A stretch of 64,000 bases of DNA from Candidatus Delongbacteria bacterium (lineage in GTDB: Bacteria; CAIWAD01): contig JACKCN010000002.1 of the NCBI GenBank assembly GCA_020634015.1, positions 310,001 through 374,000 of the forward strand. The letters run 5' to 3'. Position 1 is the first letter of the stretch; every line of letters starts with the position of its first letter. The translations under genes were made by a program, and so were the position numbers. Positions 40,113-48,535 of this stretch are shown here, in pieces. The notes under the pieces are model-generated. The model did not search any database. It saw nothing but the letters and a program-made list of their open reading frames with translations, and was not told the DNA's origin.

Positions 40113-41159
40113 TCAGGGCAGCTTCCAGCTGGTGCGCACCAGGTCCTGCAGCTGGGGCCAGTCCAGCAGGTCGCCCCCGTATTCCTGCTGCAGGGCGCGG
40201 GCTTCGCTGTGATCGGCGCAGCCGCTCAGGCCCAGACCCATCGGGCTGGGCAACCCGGCACTCTTGAGGAAGACCGTGGTTTCGGCGGAAACCAGCTCTT
40301 CAGGGCGCCGATAGTGTGTCACCAGCGTCGCGCGCGCCTCCTGTGCGTCCAGCGGGTTCACCACCACCCAGGCAGCCAGGCATTCGGCAGAATCGAAGAC
40401 CAGTACCTTGCCCCGGCGTGTCACCAGTTCGCTGCCATAGCGGGCGTCCACAACGAACATCCGGCAGCGCGCGCAGGCGTCCTGGCCATAGGCGATGGGC
40501 CGTGGTCCGCCGCCACAACCGGGCAGGAGTCCCGAGGCCAGCAGAATTGCCACCGCACTTCCCGCAGCACGTCCGCCTGAGCCGCGTCCGGAACGCGGCC
40601 GTGTGCTCCACAGTACTCCTGCCGCCAGCAACACGCTCAGCAGCACGGCCATTCCGCCCACTCCGGGCAGTGAGGTGGTGCGCATGTTCAGCAATTGGCG
40701 TGTGCCCAGCAGAGGTGGCTGGTAGCTCATTCCGGGCACCTGAATGGCGGCGTGGGGGTCCAGATTGTGTCCGTAGTCATACTCCCATCTGTAGAAGTCC
40801 ACCAGCCCGGCCAGACATCCGGCCAGCAGCAGGGCCAACCAGGCTTTCAGCAGCCAGCGGCGGCCCAGAAATGCCACCAGCAGACCCAGGAGCGTGAAGC
40901 CCACGATGGCCACGGGCAGGATCTTCAGCTCGGGAATGCTGTCGGGCTCGATGCGCTGCATGCCGATGTAATGGTTCAGCCCGTTGATGTTGTGCAGGTC
41001 CTGGGGTTTCTGCCCCGTGATCTGCCAGGCCCAGATCTTCAGGCCGATGCCTTCGGGGTATTGGGGTGCCGCCAGCGAAATGGTCCAGAGGGGAAAGGCC
41101 AGAGCCAGCAGCAGCATCAGTGAGGCCAGCAGTTGCAGCAGGCGTGCACGGGAATTCAT
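40113..41159 (-). CDS. nosL: nos membrane protein fused to NosL
   Basis: A 348-residue fusion. Residues 1 to about 200 form a membrane domain with four helices (10-30, 80-100, 105-122, 170-188) and the loop PEGIGLKIWAWQITGQKPQD then LHNINGLNHYIGM, like the membrane protein of many clade II nos clusters. After a Gly/Arg-rich linker a second hydrophobic segment ends in LLPGC (Cys215), a lipobox-like remnant, followed by the NosL domain with YGQDACARCRMFV (Cys229, Cys232, Met234), the copper(I) site. Separate genes are usual; fusion keeps the chaperone at the membrane. The lipobox lies internally, so whether it is processed is open. It lies downstream of nosZ. Confidence 0.85.
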   Translation of the reverse strand: MNSRARLLQLLASLMLLLALAFPLWTISLAAPQYPEGIGLKIWAWQITGQKPQDLHNINGLNHYIGMQRIEPDSIPELKILPVAIVGFTLLGLLVAFLGRRWLLKAWLALLLAGCLAGLVDFYRWEYDYGHNLDPHAAIQVPGMSYQPPLLGTRQLLNMRTTSLPGVGGMAVLLSVLLAAGVLWSTRPRSGRGSGGRAAGSAVAILLASGLLPGCGGGPRPIAYGQDACARCRMFVVDARYGSELVTRRGKVLVFDSAECLAAWVVVNPLDAQEARATLVTHYRRPEELVSAETTVFLKSAGLPSPMGLGLSGCADHSEARALQQEYGGDLLDWPQLQDLVRTSWKLP

Positions 41160-41177
41160 GACATCTCCAGCAGCAAG

Positions 41178-41203
41178 GGCGGAGCGGCCCGAGCCGCTCC
41201 GCC
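41178..41203 (-). other. intercistronic hairpin between nosZ and nosL
   Basis: A perfect 10-bp GC stem (41178-41187 with 41194-41203) and a six-base loop start nine bases after the nosZ stop. No U-tract follows. It probably protects the nosZ mRNA 3' end or attenuates, giving more NosZ than assembly proteins. Confidence 0.6.
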
Positions 41204-41212
41204 ACCATGGAA

Positions 41213-43186
41213 TCAGTCGCCCAGGCTCCAGGAAAGCTCCGTGGTGGAGCCAACCGGTGAGACGCGCGCATAGCCCTGCATCTCCTGATGCAGTGCCGAA
41301 CAGAAATCGGTGCAGTAGAAGGGAATCACCCCGGCCTGGGTGGGCTCCCAGCGCAGGGTGCGTGTCTCACCGGGCATGATCAGCAGCTCGGCGTTGCGCG
41401 CACCCATCACGGCGAATCCGTGGGGCACGTCCCAGTCCTGCTCGAGGTTGGTCACATGAAACAGCACCGTATCGCCCACGCGAATGCCCTCGATGTTGTC
41501 GGGAGCGAAATGCGAGCGCGCCGAGGTCATGTAGACATGCACCTCGTTGCCCTTGCGTTCCACCCGGGCGTCCTTCTCGGAGCGGGTGACGAAGGGGCTG
41601 GCGTTGTCCTCGATCTTGAAGAACCGCACCGACCTGGGTGCAAGGATCGAGGCGGGAATCGCCTGCGCGTAGTGCGGCTCGCCGATGGTGGGGAAGTCCA
41701 GCAGCAGTTTCATCTTGTCGCCCGTGATGTCAATCAGCTGGGCCGACTGCGAGAGCTCGGGGCCGGTGGGCAGGTAGCGGTCCTTGGTGATCTTGTTCAG
41801 GGCCACCACATACTTGCCCCAGGGTTTCATGCTGTCGCCACCCGGCACGCAGAGATGCCCGATTGAATAGTAGGTGGGAATGCGGTCCACCACGGTCTGG
41901 GTGCTGACCTTCCACTTGACGATCTCGGAGCTGATGAAGGACGAGGTGTAGGCGAAGCCCTTGTCGTCAAACTCGGTGTGCAGGGGGCCCAGGCCGGGAT
42001 CCTTGACCTCGCCGGCCAGCACCGCGTCGTAGCGCAGCACGGGGATGCCGTTGACATCGCCATCGAAGGCCCTGTCTTCAATGGCCTTGAGCATCTTGCT
42101 GAAGGAGTGCACGGGAATCACGGCGGCCAGCTTGCCGCCCGCGGCGATGTACTCGCCCGTGGGGTCCACATCCACACCGTGGGGCGACTTGGGGGTGGGC
42201 AGGTAGTAGATCATCTCGGGGCAGTCCGCGGGGTCCAGCACCTTCACGCTGGTACGCTCTTCGGAGACGCCGGCGCGCGTGTGCTCGTCCATGTGGTTGT
42301 CCATGTAGCTCACGGCCATCTCGCGGGCCTTGCCCTGGGCCACATACTGCTCGGCCAGTTTCCAGTTCACGGCCGCGATGTAGTCCTTGTCGTTGCGCGA
42401 GGCGTTCACTTCCAGCAGCGAATTGGCCTGTTCACTGTTGTAGCAGGTGAAGAAGGACCAGCCGTGGCTGGGGCCCTTGCCCGAGTGCGACAGGTCGTAG
42501 TTCAACCCGGGCACCAGAATCTGGAAGGCGATGTCCATGTCGCCATTCTCCGGATCCACTTTCACATAGGTCAGGGTGCCCTTGAACTTTTCCTTGTAGC
42601 TCTTGATCGCCACATCTTCCTGGGGAATGGGCACGCTGAAGCGCGTGGATGCCACCACATACTCCGAGTTCATGGTGGTGAAGGGCGAGCCGTGGTTGCC
42701 CGAAGAGTTGGGAATCTCGATGATTTCGTCGGTCTCGAAAGTGGCCAGGTTGATGCGTGCGATGCGCGGTGTGTTGTTGCCATTGATGAACAGCCACTTG
42801 CCATCGGGCACACCCGCCGTCTGCGAGAACTCGGGGTGATGGCTGTCATCCCAGGGCACGAATCCGTGGGAGGTGTTGAACATGGGCAGGGTTTCTTCCG
42901 CGTAGCCCCAACCCTTCTCCGGGTACTGCGAGAACACGGCGATGTCCTTGAGGTGCCGTCCCGACGGAATGCCGTACACCGTGACATTGCCGCTGAAACC
43001 GCCCGAGCAGAAGAGATACATCTCGTCGTGGGTGCCGGGAGCCACATAGACGCGGCTGGCCGCATCGCCGCTGCCCATCATGCCACCATCCGGTTGGGAT
43101 TGACCGCACGACTGCAGCAGCAGCCCGGCCGCGCCCAGTCCCATCGCCAGCGGCAGAAGCCGGCCGGCCGTGATCAGCTGTTTCAT
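41213..43186 (-). CDS. nosZ: nitrous oxide reductase, clade II type
   Basis: Terminal enzyme of denitrification, reducing N2O to N2 in the periplasm. The seven-bladed propeller carries CuZ histidines (DDSHHPEF near 113-120, and others in SHGF, HGVD, HTEF, GEPHYAQAIP). The C-terminal cupredoxin domain has CuA ligands C625, C629, H633, M636 in CTDFCSALHQEMQGY. The start is ATG 43186, as GGAGGACG precedes it. The signal lacks a twin-arginine motif and ends in LLLQSC (Cys27), a likely lipobox. A Sec-type signal is a clade II trait. It follows the cytochrome gene. Confidence 0.96.
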   Translation of the reverse strand: MKQLITAGRLLPLAMGLGAAGLLLQSCGQSQPDGGMMGSGDAASRVYVAPGTHDEMYLFCSGGFSGNVTVYGIPSGRHLKDIAVFSQYPEKGWGYAEETLPMFNTSHGFVPWDDSHHPEFSQTAGVPDGKWLFINGNNTPRIARINLATFETDEIIEIPNSSGNHGSPFTTMNSEYVVASTRFSVPIPQEDVAIKSYKEKFKGTLTYVKVDPENGDMDIAFQILVPGLNYDLSHSGKGPSHGWSFFTCYNSEQANSLLEVNASRNDKDYIAAVNWKLAEQYVAQGKAREMAVSYMDNHMDEHTRAGVSEERTSVKVLDPADCPEMIYYLPTPKSPHGVDVDPTGEYIAAGGKLAAVIPVHSFSKMLKAIEDRAFDGDVNGIPVLRYDAVLAGEVKDPGLGPLHTEFDDKGFAYTSSFISSEIVKWKVSTQTVVDRIPTYYSIGHLCVPGGDSMKPWGKYVVALNKITKDRYLPTGPELSQSAQLIDITGDKMKLLLDFPTIGEPHYAQAIPASILAPRSVRFFKIEDNASPFVTRSEKDARVERKGNEVHVYMTSARSHFAPDNIEGIRVGDTVLFHVTNLEQDWDVPHGFAVMGARNAELLIMPGETRTLRWEPTQAGVIPFYCTDFCSALHQEMQGYARVSPVGSTTELSWSLGD

Positions 43187-43207
43187 TCGTCCTCCGTGCA
43201 TTGTGTG

Positions 43208-43771
43208 TCAGTTCGCCTTGGCCTGGGCCGCTTCATGGGGGGAGCGGATGTATTCCAGCACCGCGCGGGCTTCATCCTGGGTGAGATTCTGCTGGGCCAT
43301 GGGGGCCAGATACTCGGCCAGCAGTTTTTTCGCTTCCGGATGGCGCTGCACCATCTCGGTCGGGTTGAGAATCATGTTCATCACATACCTCGGTGTGCGC
43401 CGGGTCAGGATCTGGTTCAGATCGGGTCCAATGAATCGTTCGCCCATCCGGTGGCACGAGAGACATTTCATGTCAAAGATCTGTTGCCCGCTGGCCGCCA
43501 GTTCCGCATTCAGCGGGCCCAGTTCGGGGGCCGTCTTCGCGGGGCCGATGCCGTTTTCCAGCTCGTCGGCGCTCAGTCCGCCCTCCGCGGTGCTGGCCAC
43601 GGCCCCGCCCGCTGTGCCGTCGGGGGATTTGTCACCGCAGCCCTGGCTGAACAGCAGGGCCGCCAGCAGCGGAATCAACAACAGTCTTGCCGCGGCACCT
43701 TGAGTCGACCGGCGCACGGGCGCGCAAGGCTCTCGTCCGTCGCTCTGTGTTTGCTGGATCATCGTGGTCAC
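43208..43771 (-). CDS. c-type cytochrome lipoprotein, NosZ-associated
   Basis: A 187-residue monohaem cytochrome c. The signal ends in a lipobox FSQGC (Cys45), so the protein is anchored outside the inner membrane; a linker of about 45 residues leads to the haem site CLSCH (103-107), with a probable axial Met158 in YLAPMAQQ. It starts at GTG 43771 with AGGAG six bases upstream. The position directly before nosZ suggests electron donation to NosZ, as clade II clusters often carry small cytochromes instead of NosR. That role is inference. Confidence 0.88.
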   Translation of the reverse strand: MTTMIQQTQSDGREPCAPVRRSTQGAAARLLLIPLLAALLFSQGCGDKSPDGTAGGAVASTAEGGLSADELENGIGPAKTAPELGPLNAELAASGQQIFDMKCLSCHRMGERFIGPDLNQILTRRTPRYVMNMILNPTEMVQRHPEAKKLLAEYLAPMAQQNLTQDEARAVLEYIRSPHEAAQAKAN

Positions 43772-43827
43772 ACCTCACTCCTTCGGTTTGACTTCTGGCA
43801 CCCGGGGCTGGAGCCACAAGGAGCTTT

Positions 43828-43848
43828 GAAAAAGGACCTGGAGGGTCC
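43828..43848 (-). terminator. terminator after the fasciclin gene
   Basis: On the minus strand GGACC, a five-base loop and GGTCC are followed by TTTTTC, nine bases after the fasciclin stop codon. A weak but well-formed intrinsic terminator; it may reduce read-through into the cytochrome-nosZ unit. Confidence 0.65.
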
Positions 43849-43856
43849 GCTATGAT

Positions 43857-44399
43857 TCAATTGGACGGGGGCAGAATCACCCGGTCCACCACATGCACCA
43901 TGCCGTTGGCGGCCTTCACCGAACCCAGGATGCGCGCCTTGTCCAGCCAGACCTGGCCCTCCTTCAGGCTCACGGTGGCTCGCGTGCCGTCCACCATGCC
44001 CAGCTGCTCGCCATCCTTGAGCATCTCAATGGTGTAGGCCGAGGTGGTGACATGGTGATACAGAATCGTCTTCAGCTGGCCCTGGTTCTCCGGCTTCAGC
44101 AGAGTTTCCAGGGTGCCCGCAGGCAAGTCCTGGAAGGCCTGGTTCACCGGTGCGAAAACCGTGAAGGGGCCAGCATTGGACAGGGCGTCCACCAGTTGCG
44201 CGGCCTGGACGGCCGCCACCAGAGTCGTGTGATCCGGCGATGCAATGGCGATCTGCACGATGTTGGGGTCAGACAGATCATCCTGCACGCCCGATTGCCC
44301 CACCGCCGGGGTCGACGCGGTTCCGGATGGCACATCCGGAGCCTTGCCGCAACCGACCAGCAGAACAACCAGGCAGGCGAGTCCCAGTTTCAGTTTCAT
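43857..44399 (-). CDS. fasciclin (FAS1) domain lipoprotein
   Basis: A 180-residue exported protein: signal with lipobox LLVGC (Cys17), a short disordered linker, then one FAS1 domain (about 50-178) with PFTVFAPVNQAFQDLPAGTLE, ILYHHVT and the closing NGMVHVVDRVILPP. FAS1 domains mediate adhesion or small-molecule binding. ATG 44399 is preceded by GGGAG; the longer frame from 44519 has no signal. It lies just upstream of the cytochrome-nosZ genes on the same strand, separated by a terminator. A link to N2O respiration is suggested only by position. Confidence 0.88.
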   Translation of the reverse strand: MKLKLGLACLVVLLVGCGKAPDVPSGTASTPAVGQSGVQDDLSDPNIVQIAIASPDHTTLVAAVQAAQLVDALSNAGPFTVFAPVNQAFQDLPAGTLETLLKPENQGQLKTILYHHVTTSAYTIEMLKDGEQLGMVDGTRATVSLKEGQVWLDKARILGSVKAANGMVHVVDRVILPPSN

Positions 44400-44555
44400 T
44401 CTCACTCCCGCGTTTGCCTTTTCCCGGCAGGCGGTTCCGTGAAGGAGACACCATCCGGGTATTGATGCGGCGGCCGGCCGACCGGTCGCTCTTGCGCTTC
44501 TGAGCCCTGCTGAAATCAACGACCGAAAAGAAACCAGATTGGTCCTGTTTCAACC

Positions 44556-44569
44556 TTGACATTGAGCAA
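44556..44569. promoter_or_regulatory. candidate FNR/CRP-family box upstream of nos genes
   Basis: TTGAC, four bases, then AGCAA match the TTGAT-N4-ATCAA consensus at eight of ten positions. It lies about 157 bases before the fasciclin start, where an oxygen- or NO-responsive activator would be expected. No convincing -10 box follows, so support is moderate. Confidence 0.4.
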
Positions 44570-44978
44570 GTCGGACGATCGGGCACGACAGACTCCTGGG
44601 CTGAAGCTGAGATTCGGTGGCGCTGTGAGGATGGAGAGGGACTTACATGCAGCGGTTCGCGTACCCGGCAGCCTTGAGCGGCGCTCCGGGGCGCTTCGCG
44701 GTGACATCCGTGGTGCGGCTGCACGCGAAGCAGGTCAGATTGGAGTGGAGGGCGGTTTCGGCGCGGTACGGCACAGCCTCGTATGGTCAGGCAAGGCAAA
44801 CGTCAGGTCACGCGAGGCCGGGCGGGATCATTCGGGGAGCCAGTTCACCGTAGGCCTGGCTGGCCCTTGCCACCGACAGCAAGTGGCCCGTTGGTCCATT
44901 GGCGATGACGCTGCGGGCTTGAGAGCAAGCCGGGGCCCCAGACCATCAAGGACACGCTGCACGCATGGCTCATGTCCG
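44570..44978. other. gene-free interval upstream of nos genes
   Basis: No gene, RNA or repeat is recognisable here. A long plus-strand open frame crosses it but is a shadow of the kinase on the opposite strand and lacks family similarity. Confidence 0.6.
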
Positions 44979-46562
44979 TCAGGAATTCTTCCCGGGCGAA
45001 TCGTGCTGTGTGCCACTGCCGCCCTCGCGAACTCCCAGCACCTCACGGACCTTGGCACCCAGCTGCTGGCGCGAGAACGGTTTGGGCAGAAACTCGATGC
45101 CCGGTTTGAGCACGCCCCGGTGGGCCACCACATTGGCCGTGTAACCGGACATGTACACCAGGCTGATGTCCGGATTGGACTCGAGAATCCGGGAGCCCAG
45201 CTCGGGACCGGTCATTCCGGGCATGATCACATCGGTCAGCATCAGATGTATCGGCCCCTGGTAGCGGCCCACCAGCTCCAGCGCTTCCTGGGGGCTGGCG
45301 ACCGGCAGCACATGATAGCCCAGGGATTCCAGCATGCGGGTCGTGATGGACAGAATGCTTTCCTCGTCTTCGACCAGCAGGATGGTCTCGTAGCCCTGGG
45401 TGGGTTCCTTGTGTCCTTCGGCCAGGTTTTCGGGCTGGCTGCCCTGGGCGTCCAGAGTCAGGTAGATCCGGAAACTGCTGCCCTGCCCGGGTTCGCTGTA
45501 TACATTGATGAAGCCCTGGTTCTGCTTCACGATGCCGTAGACGGTGGCCAGCCCCAGGCCCGTGCCCTGCCCCAGGGCCTTGGTGGAAAAGAAGGGTTCG
45601 AAGATCCGGTCCACCACGGTGCGTTCCATGCCCGCCCCGGTGTCGCTCACCGTCAGGCGCACGAACTGCCCCGGCAGGAATCCCATGTTCACCCGGCAGT
45701 AGGCTTCATCCAGATGGACGGTGCTCACTTCGATGGTGATGCGCCCCACGCTGGCGATGGCATCCCGCGCGTTGATGCAGAGATTGCTCAGGATCTGTTC
45801 GACCTGCACCGGATCCATGCAGACCAGTGCGGGCTCGGCCGCCGGGCACCATTCGAGTTCGATGTCTTCGCCGATCACCCGGCCCAGCAGGGGCAGGAAT
45901 TCCTGGATCTGCTGGCTCACATCGAAGGTGCGGGGCGCCACGGTCTGCTTGCGCGCGAAACCCAGCAACTGGCGGGTAAGATCGGCCGAGCGCATCGAGG
46001 CCTGCTGGATCGCCGTCAGGTCCGCGTGAATCGGATCATCGGGGTGCACCTGTTCCAGTGCAAGTTCCACATGGCCCAGGATCACGCCCAGCATATTGTT
46101 GAAGTCGTGTGCCACTCCACCGGCCAGCAGACCGACGGCTTCCAGTTTCTGGGACTGCATCAGCTGGTGTTCCATCGCCAGCAGGGTGTCTTCGGACTGT
46201 TTGCGCTCGGAGATGTCCAGGGACATGATGAACACGCCCTCGGGCACCGGCGTCATCCGCAGTTCGAACCAGCCCGTGTTGCCATCGGGGTAGGTGAACA
46301 GATTTTCCATCGACGTGGGCACACGCTCTTCGAGAGTTCGGCGGATCAGGGCGAACAGTTCGGTGCTCTCGATGCCCGGCCACATGTCCTGGAAACGCTG
46401 GCCCAGCAGCTCGCCGGGCTCACGCCGACTGTGGACCTGCGCGGTGGGATTCAGATAGAGATAGCGCCACTCATGGTCCAGGATCTGACATCCTTCGAGC
46501 ATGTACTCCAGAATGCCAGGATGGAAACCGTCAGGGCTGTCGGGTCGAGGAGAGGATTTCAT
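44979..46562 (-). CDS. PAS hybrid histidine kinase with receiver domain
   Basis: A 527-residue soluble hybrid kinase: PAS (about 15-125, ending LDISERKQSED), HisKA with His near 154 in GGVAHDFNNMLGVILGH, an ATPase domain with NLCINARDAI, DTGAGM and GQGTGLGLATVYGIVKQ, and a C-terminal receiver (about 395-510) with ILLVEDEESI and LTDVIMPGMTGPEL. No membrane helix is seen, so the ligand is cytoplasmic or diffusible. No regulator gene adjoins it, and a role in nos control is only suggested by distance of under 1 kb. Confidence 0.94.
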   Translation of the reverse strand: MKSSPRPDSPDGFHPGILEYMLEGCQILDHEWRYLYLNPTAQVHSRREPGELLGQRFQDMWPGIESTELFALIRRTLEERVPTSMENLFTYPDGNTGWFELRMTPVPEGVFIMSLDISERKQSEDTLLAMEHQLMQSQKLEAVGLLAGGVAHDFNNMLGVILGHVELALEQVHPDDPIHADLTAIQQASMRSADLTRQLLGFARKQTVAPRTFDVSQQIQEFLPLLGRVIGEDIELEWCPAAEPALVCMDPVQVEQILSNLCINARDAIASVGRITIEVSTVHLDEAYCRVNMGFLPGQFVRLTVSDTGAGMERTVVDRIFEPFFSTKALGQGTGLGLATVYGIVKQNQGFINVYSEPGQGSSFRIYLTLDAQGSQPENLAEGHKEPTQGYETILLVEDEESILSITTRMLESLGYHVLPVASPQEALELVGRYQGPIHLMLTDVIMPGMTGPELGSRILESNPDISLVYMSGYTANVVAHRGVLKPGIEFLPKPFSRQQLGAKVREVLGVREGGSGTQHDSPGKNS

Positions 46563-46785
46563 GAGCGGCTCCCTGTGCGGAGGCTGGATCGCAGGCGAAT
46601 CCGCAGGGCACTCCTGCGCGATGTCCCGCGTGCGAGGCTCGCATGTGTCCGGTCACTGCAGCCGGTTTGCTCGTCGTGGGGGATGTCAGGATGCTGTCAA
46701 GAGGCTGCGCGAACGGCGAGCAATATGCTCCTGTTGCGGGTATCGGTCAAGCTGGTCCTTCGCTGCGCGAAATTCAGCTGGCAGG

Positions 46786-48486
46786 TCATTTGCGGAAGAA
46801 GATCAGCTCCTGAAGCTCGGGGTCGGTTTCCAGGTTCCGTTCGGGCTCCCCGCGGCTCTCGAGCTCGCGGGCCAGGTTCTCAGCTTCGTGCAGATAGCGA
46901 GCGTAGAGGTCGGCGCGCAGGGCCGGGGCCAGTGATTGACAGCGCGCGCCCGTACTGGCAAGCGCCGCGTCCAGGCTGAAGGCATCCAGACACGAAGACT
47001 CGCGTTCGTGCGACCAGCAGGCCCTCTTCAGGTCGAAGTGATACACGTGCAGGAAGCGCCAGCCCTCGCGCGCGATGAAGCGCACGGCCTGGATGATGAA
47101 GTCCGCTTCCACGTCGTCCATCGCGAAGTGAAAGCCGATGCGGCACCAGCCCGGTTTGACTCCGTAATACCCGGCCTTGACCCAGCGCCGGTAGCGTTGG
47201 CTGGTCTCGTCGCTGATGCCCAGCAGATGGTGACCGTAAGGGCCGGCACATGAGCAGCCAGCGCGCGACTGGATGCCGAAGAGATCGTTCAGCAGCACCG
47301 TGACCAGCTTGGGGTGCAGGTAGCCGCCCCAGGGGTCGCGCAGATTGAAGGAGACGATCGCCACCCGGCGTGCCGGATCGGGATTGCCCAGGATCTCGAT
47401 CGCAGGTTCGGCCTGCCAGATGCTGAAGGCCCGGCCGAGCAGTTCCTGTTCACGCGCTTCGATGCTCTCGGTTCCCAGCCGGTCCTTGATCATGAAGGCC
47501 AGGGCGGCTTTCAGGGTCTGCAAGACTCCCGGCGTGCCGGCCTTTTCCCGTTCCTCGATGTTGCAGACGAAGTCGTGGGACACCGTGCCCACATAGTCCA
47601 CCGTGCCACCGCCGGCCACCGTGGGTCCCAGTTCGCTGTCGTACAGGGCTTCATTGAAGACCAGCACGCCGCTGGAGCCGGGGCCGCCGAGGAACTTGTG
47701 GGGGGAGATGAACACCGCGTCCAGCGCCGCCTCCGGACGCCCCGCGGGATTCATGTCAATGGACACGTAGGGCGCGCAGGCGGCGTAGTCGAAGCAGGCC
47801 AGTGCATCGTGGCGGTGCAACAGCTCGGCCAGCGCGTGCACGGGGCTGAGCATGCCCGTGACGTTCGAGGCGGCGGAGAAGGAACCGATCTTCATGCGAC
47901 CCTGCCAGCGCGGATCACGGAGCTGGCTCTCGAGCACGGCCAGGTCGATGCCGCCCTCGGCATCCAGCGGGATCGGGACGACCTGGGCCAGATTCTGACG
48001 CCAGGTGATCTCGTTGCTGTGATGCTCGTAGGGGCCGATGAACACCACCGGAGCCGTGTCCTGCAGATGGGCTTGAGCCCGCTCGTCCATGCTCCGCAGG
48101 ACACGGTCGCGGGTGGCCGGCGGCAGGGCCACGCCCAGAATCTGCTGCAGCTTGTCAATGGCCGCCGTGCTGCCCGCGCCGCAGGCGATCAGCTGCCCCC
48201 TGGGACCGGCGTTCACCGAGCGCTTGATTTCCTGCTCGGCCCGGTGCAGCAGACGGGTCATGCTGCGCCCGGTCACGTCATCTTCGGTGTGGGTGTTGGC
48301 GTAGATCCGCTGCAGCTCCAGCAGATAGCGTTCCACGAAACCCAGGCAGCGCCCGCTGGCCGTGTAGTCGCAGTACACCATCAGTCGGTTGCCGAAGGGC
48401 GTCTCGAAGGTGGCGTCGGCACCCACGATCTGGTCGCGCAGGGTGGCGAAGTCCAGGGGGGGCAGTGTGCTCTCGACCGGGTTCAT
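46786..48486 (-). CDS. class V aminotransferase (cysteine desulfurase-like)
   Basis: A 566-residue fold-type I PLP enzyme. The PLP Lys is in FISPHKFLGGPGSSG; CDYTASGRCLGFVER, GAGSTAAIDKLQ and HHSNEITWR precede it as in class V enzymes. A cysteine-rich RAGCSCAGPYGHHLLGI sits where SufS/IscS-type catalytic cysteines occur. It is about 150 residues longer than IscS, with extra sequence at the C-terminus (about 440-566). The start is ATG 48486 with GGAGGAAGG upstream; the longer frame from 48687 is not used. Substrate unknown: cysteine desulfurase or selenocysteine lyase activity is possible. Confidence 0.88.
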   Translation of the reverse strand: MNPVESTLPPLDFATLRDQIVGADATFETPFGNRLMVYCDYTASGRCLGFVERYLLELQRIYANTHTEDDVTGRSMTRLLHRAEQEIKRSVNAGPRGQLIACGAGSTAAIDKLQQILGVALPPATRDRVLRSMDERAQAHLQDTAPVVFIGPYEHHSNEITWRQNLAQVVPIPLDAEGGIDLAVLESQLRDPRWQGRMKIGSFSAASNVTGMLSPVHALAELLHRHDALACFDYAACAPYVSIDMNPAGRPEAALDAVFISPHKFLGGPGSSGVLVFNEALYDSELGPTVAGGGTVDYVGTVSHDFVCNIEEREKAGTPGVLQTLKAALAFMIKDRLGTESIEAREQELLGRAFSIWQAEPAIEILGNPDPARRVAIVSFNLRDPWGGYLHPKLVTVLLNDLFGIQSRAGCSCAGPYGHHLLGISDETSQRYRRWVKAGYYGVKPGWCRIGFHFAMDDVEADFIIQAVRFIAREGWRFLHVYHFDLKRACWSHERESSCLDAFSLDAALASTGARCQSLAPALRADLYARYLHEAENLARELESRGEPERNLETDPELQELIFFRK

Positions 48487-48535
48487 CGGCGTGTCCTTCC
48501 TCCGGGCGACTGCATGCACGGACGCCCGCTGATTC

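Noticed and set aside
44556..46979. An 807-residue plus-strand frame across the hybrid kinase
   Set aside because: It mirrors the minus-strand kinase, which has all expected motifs.
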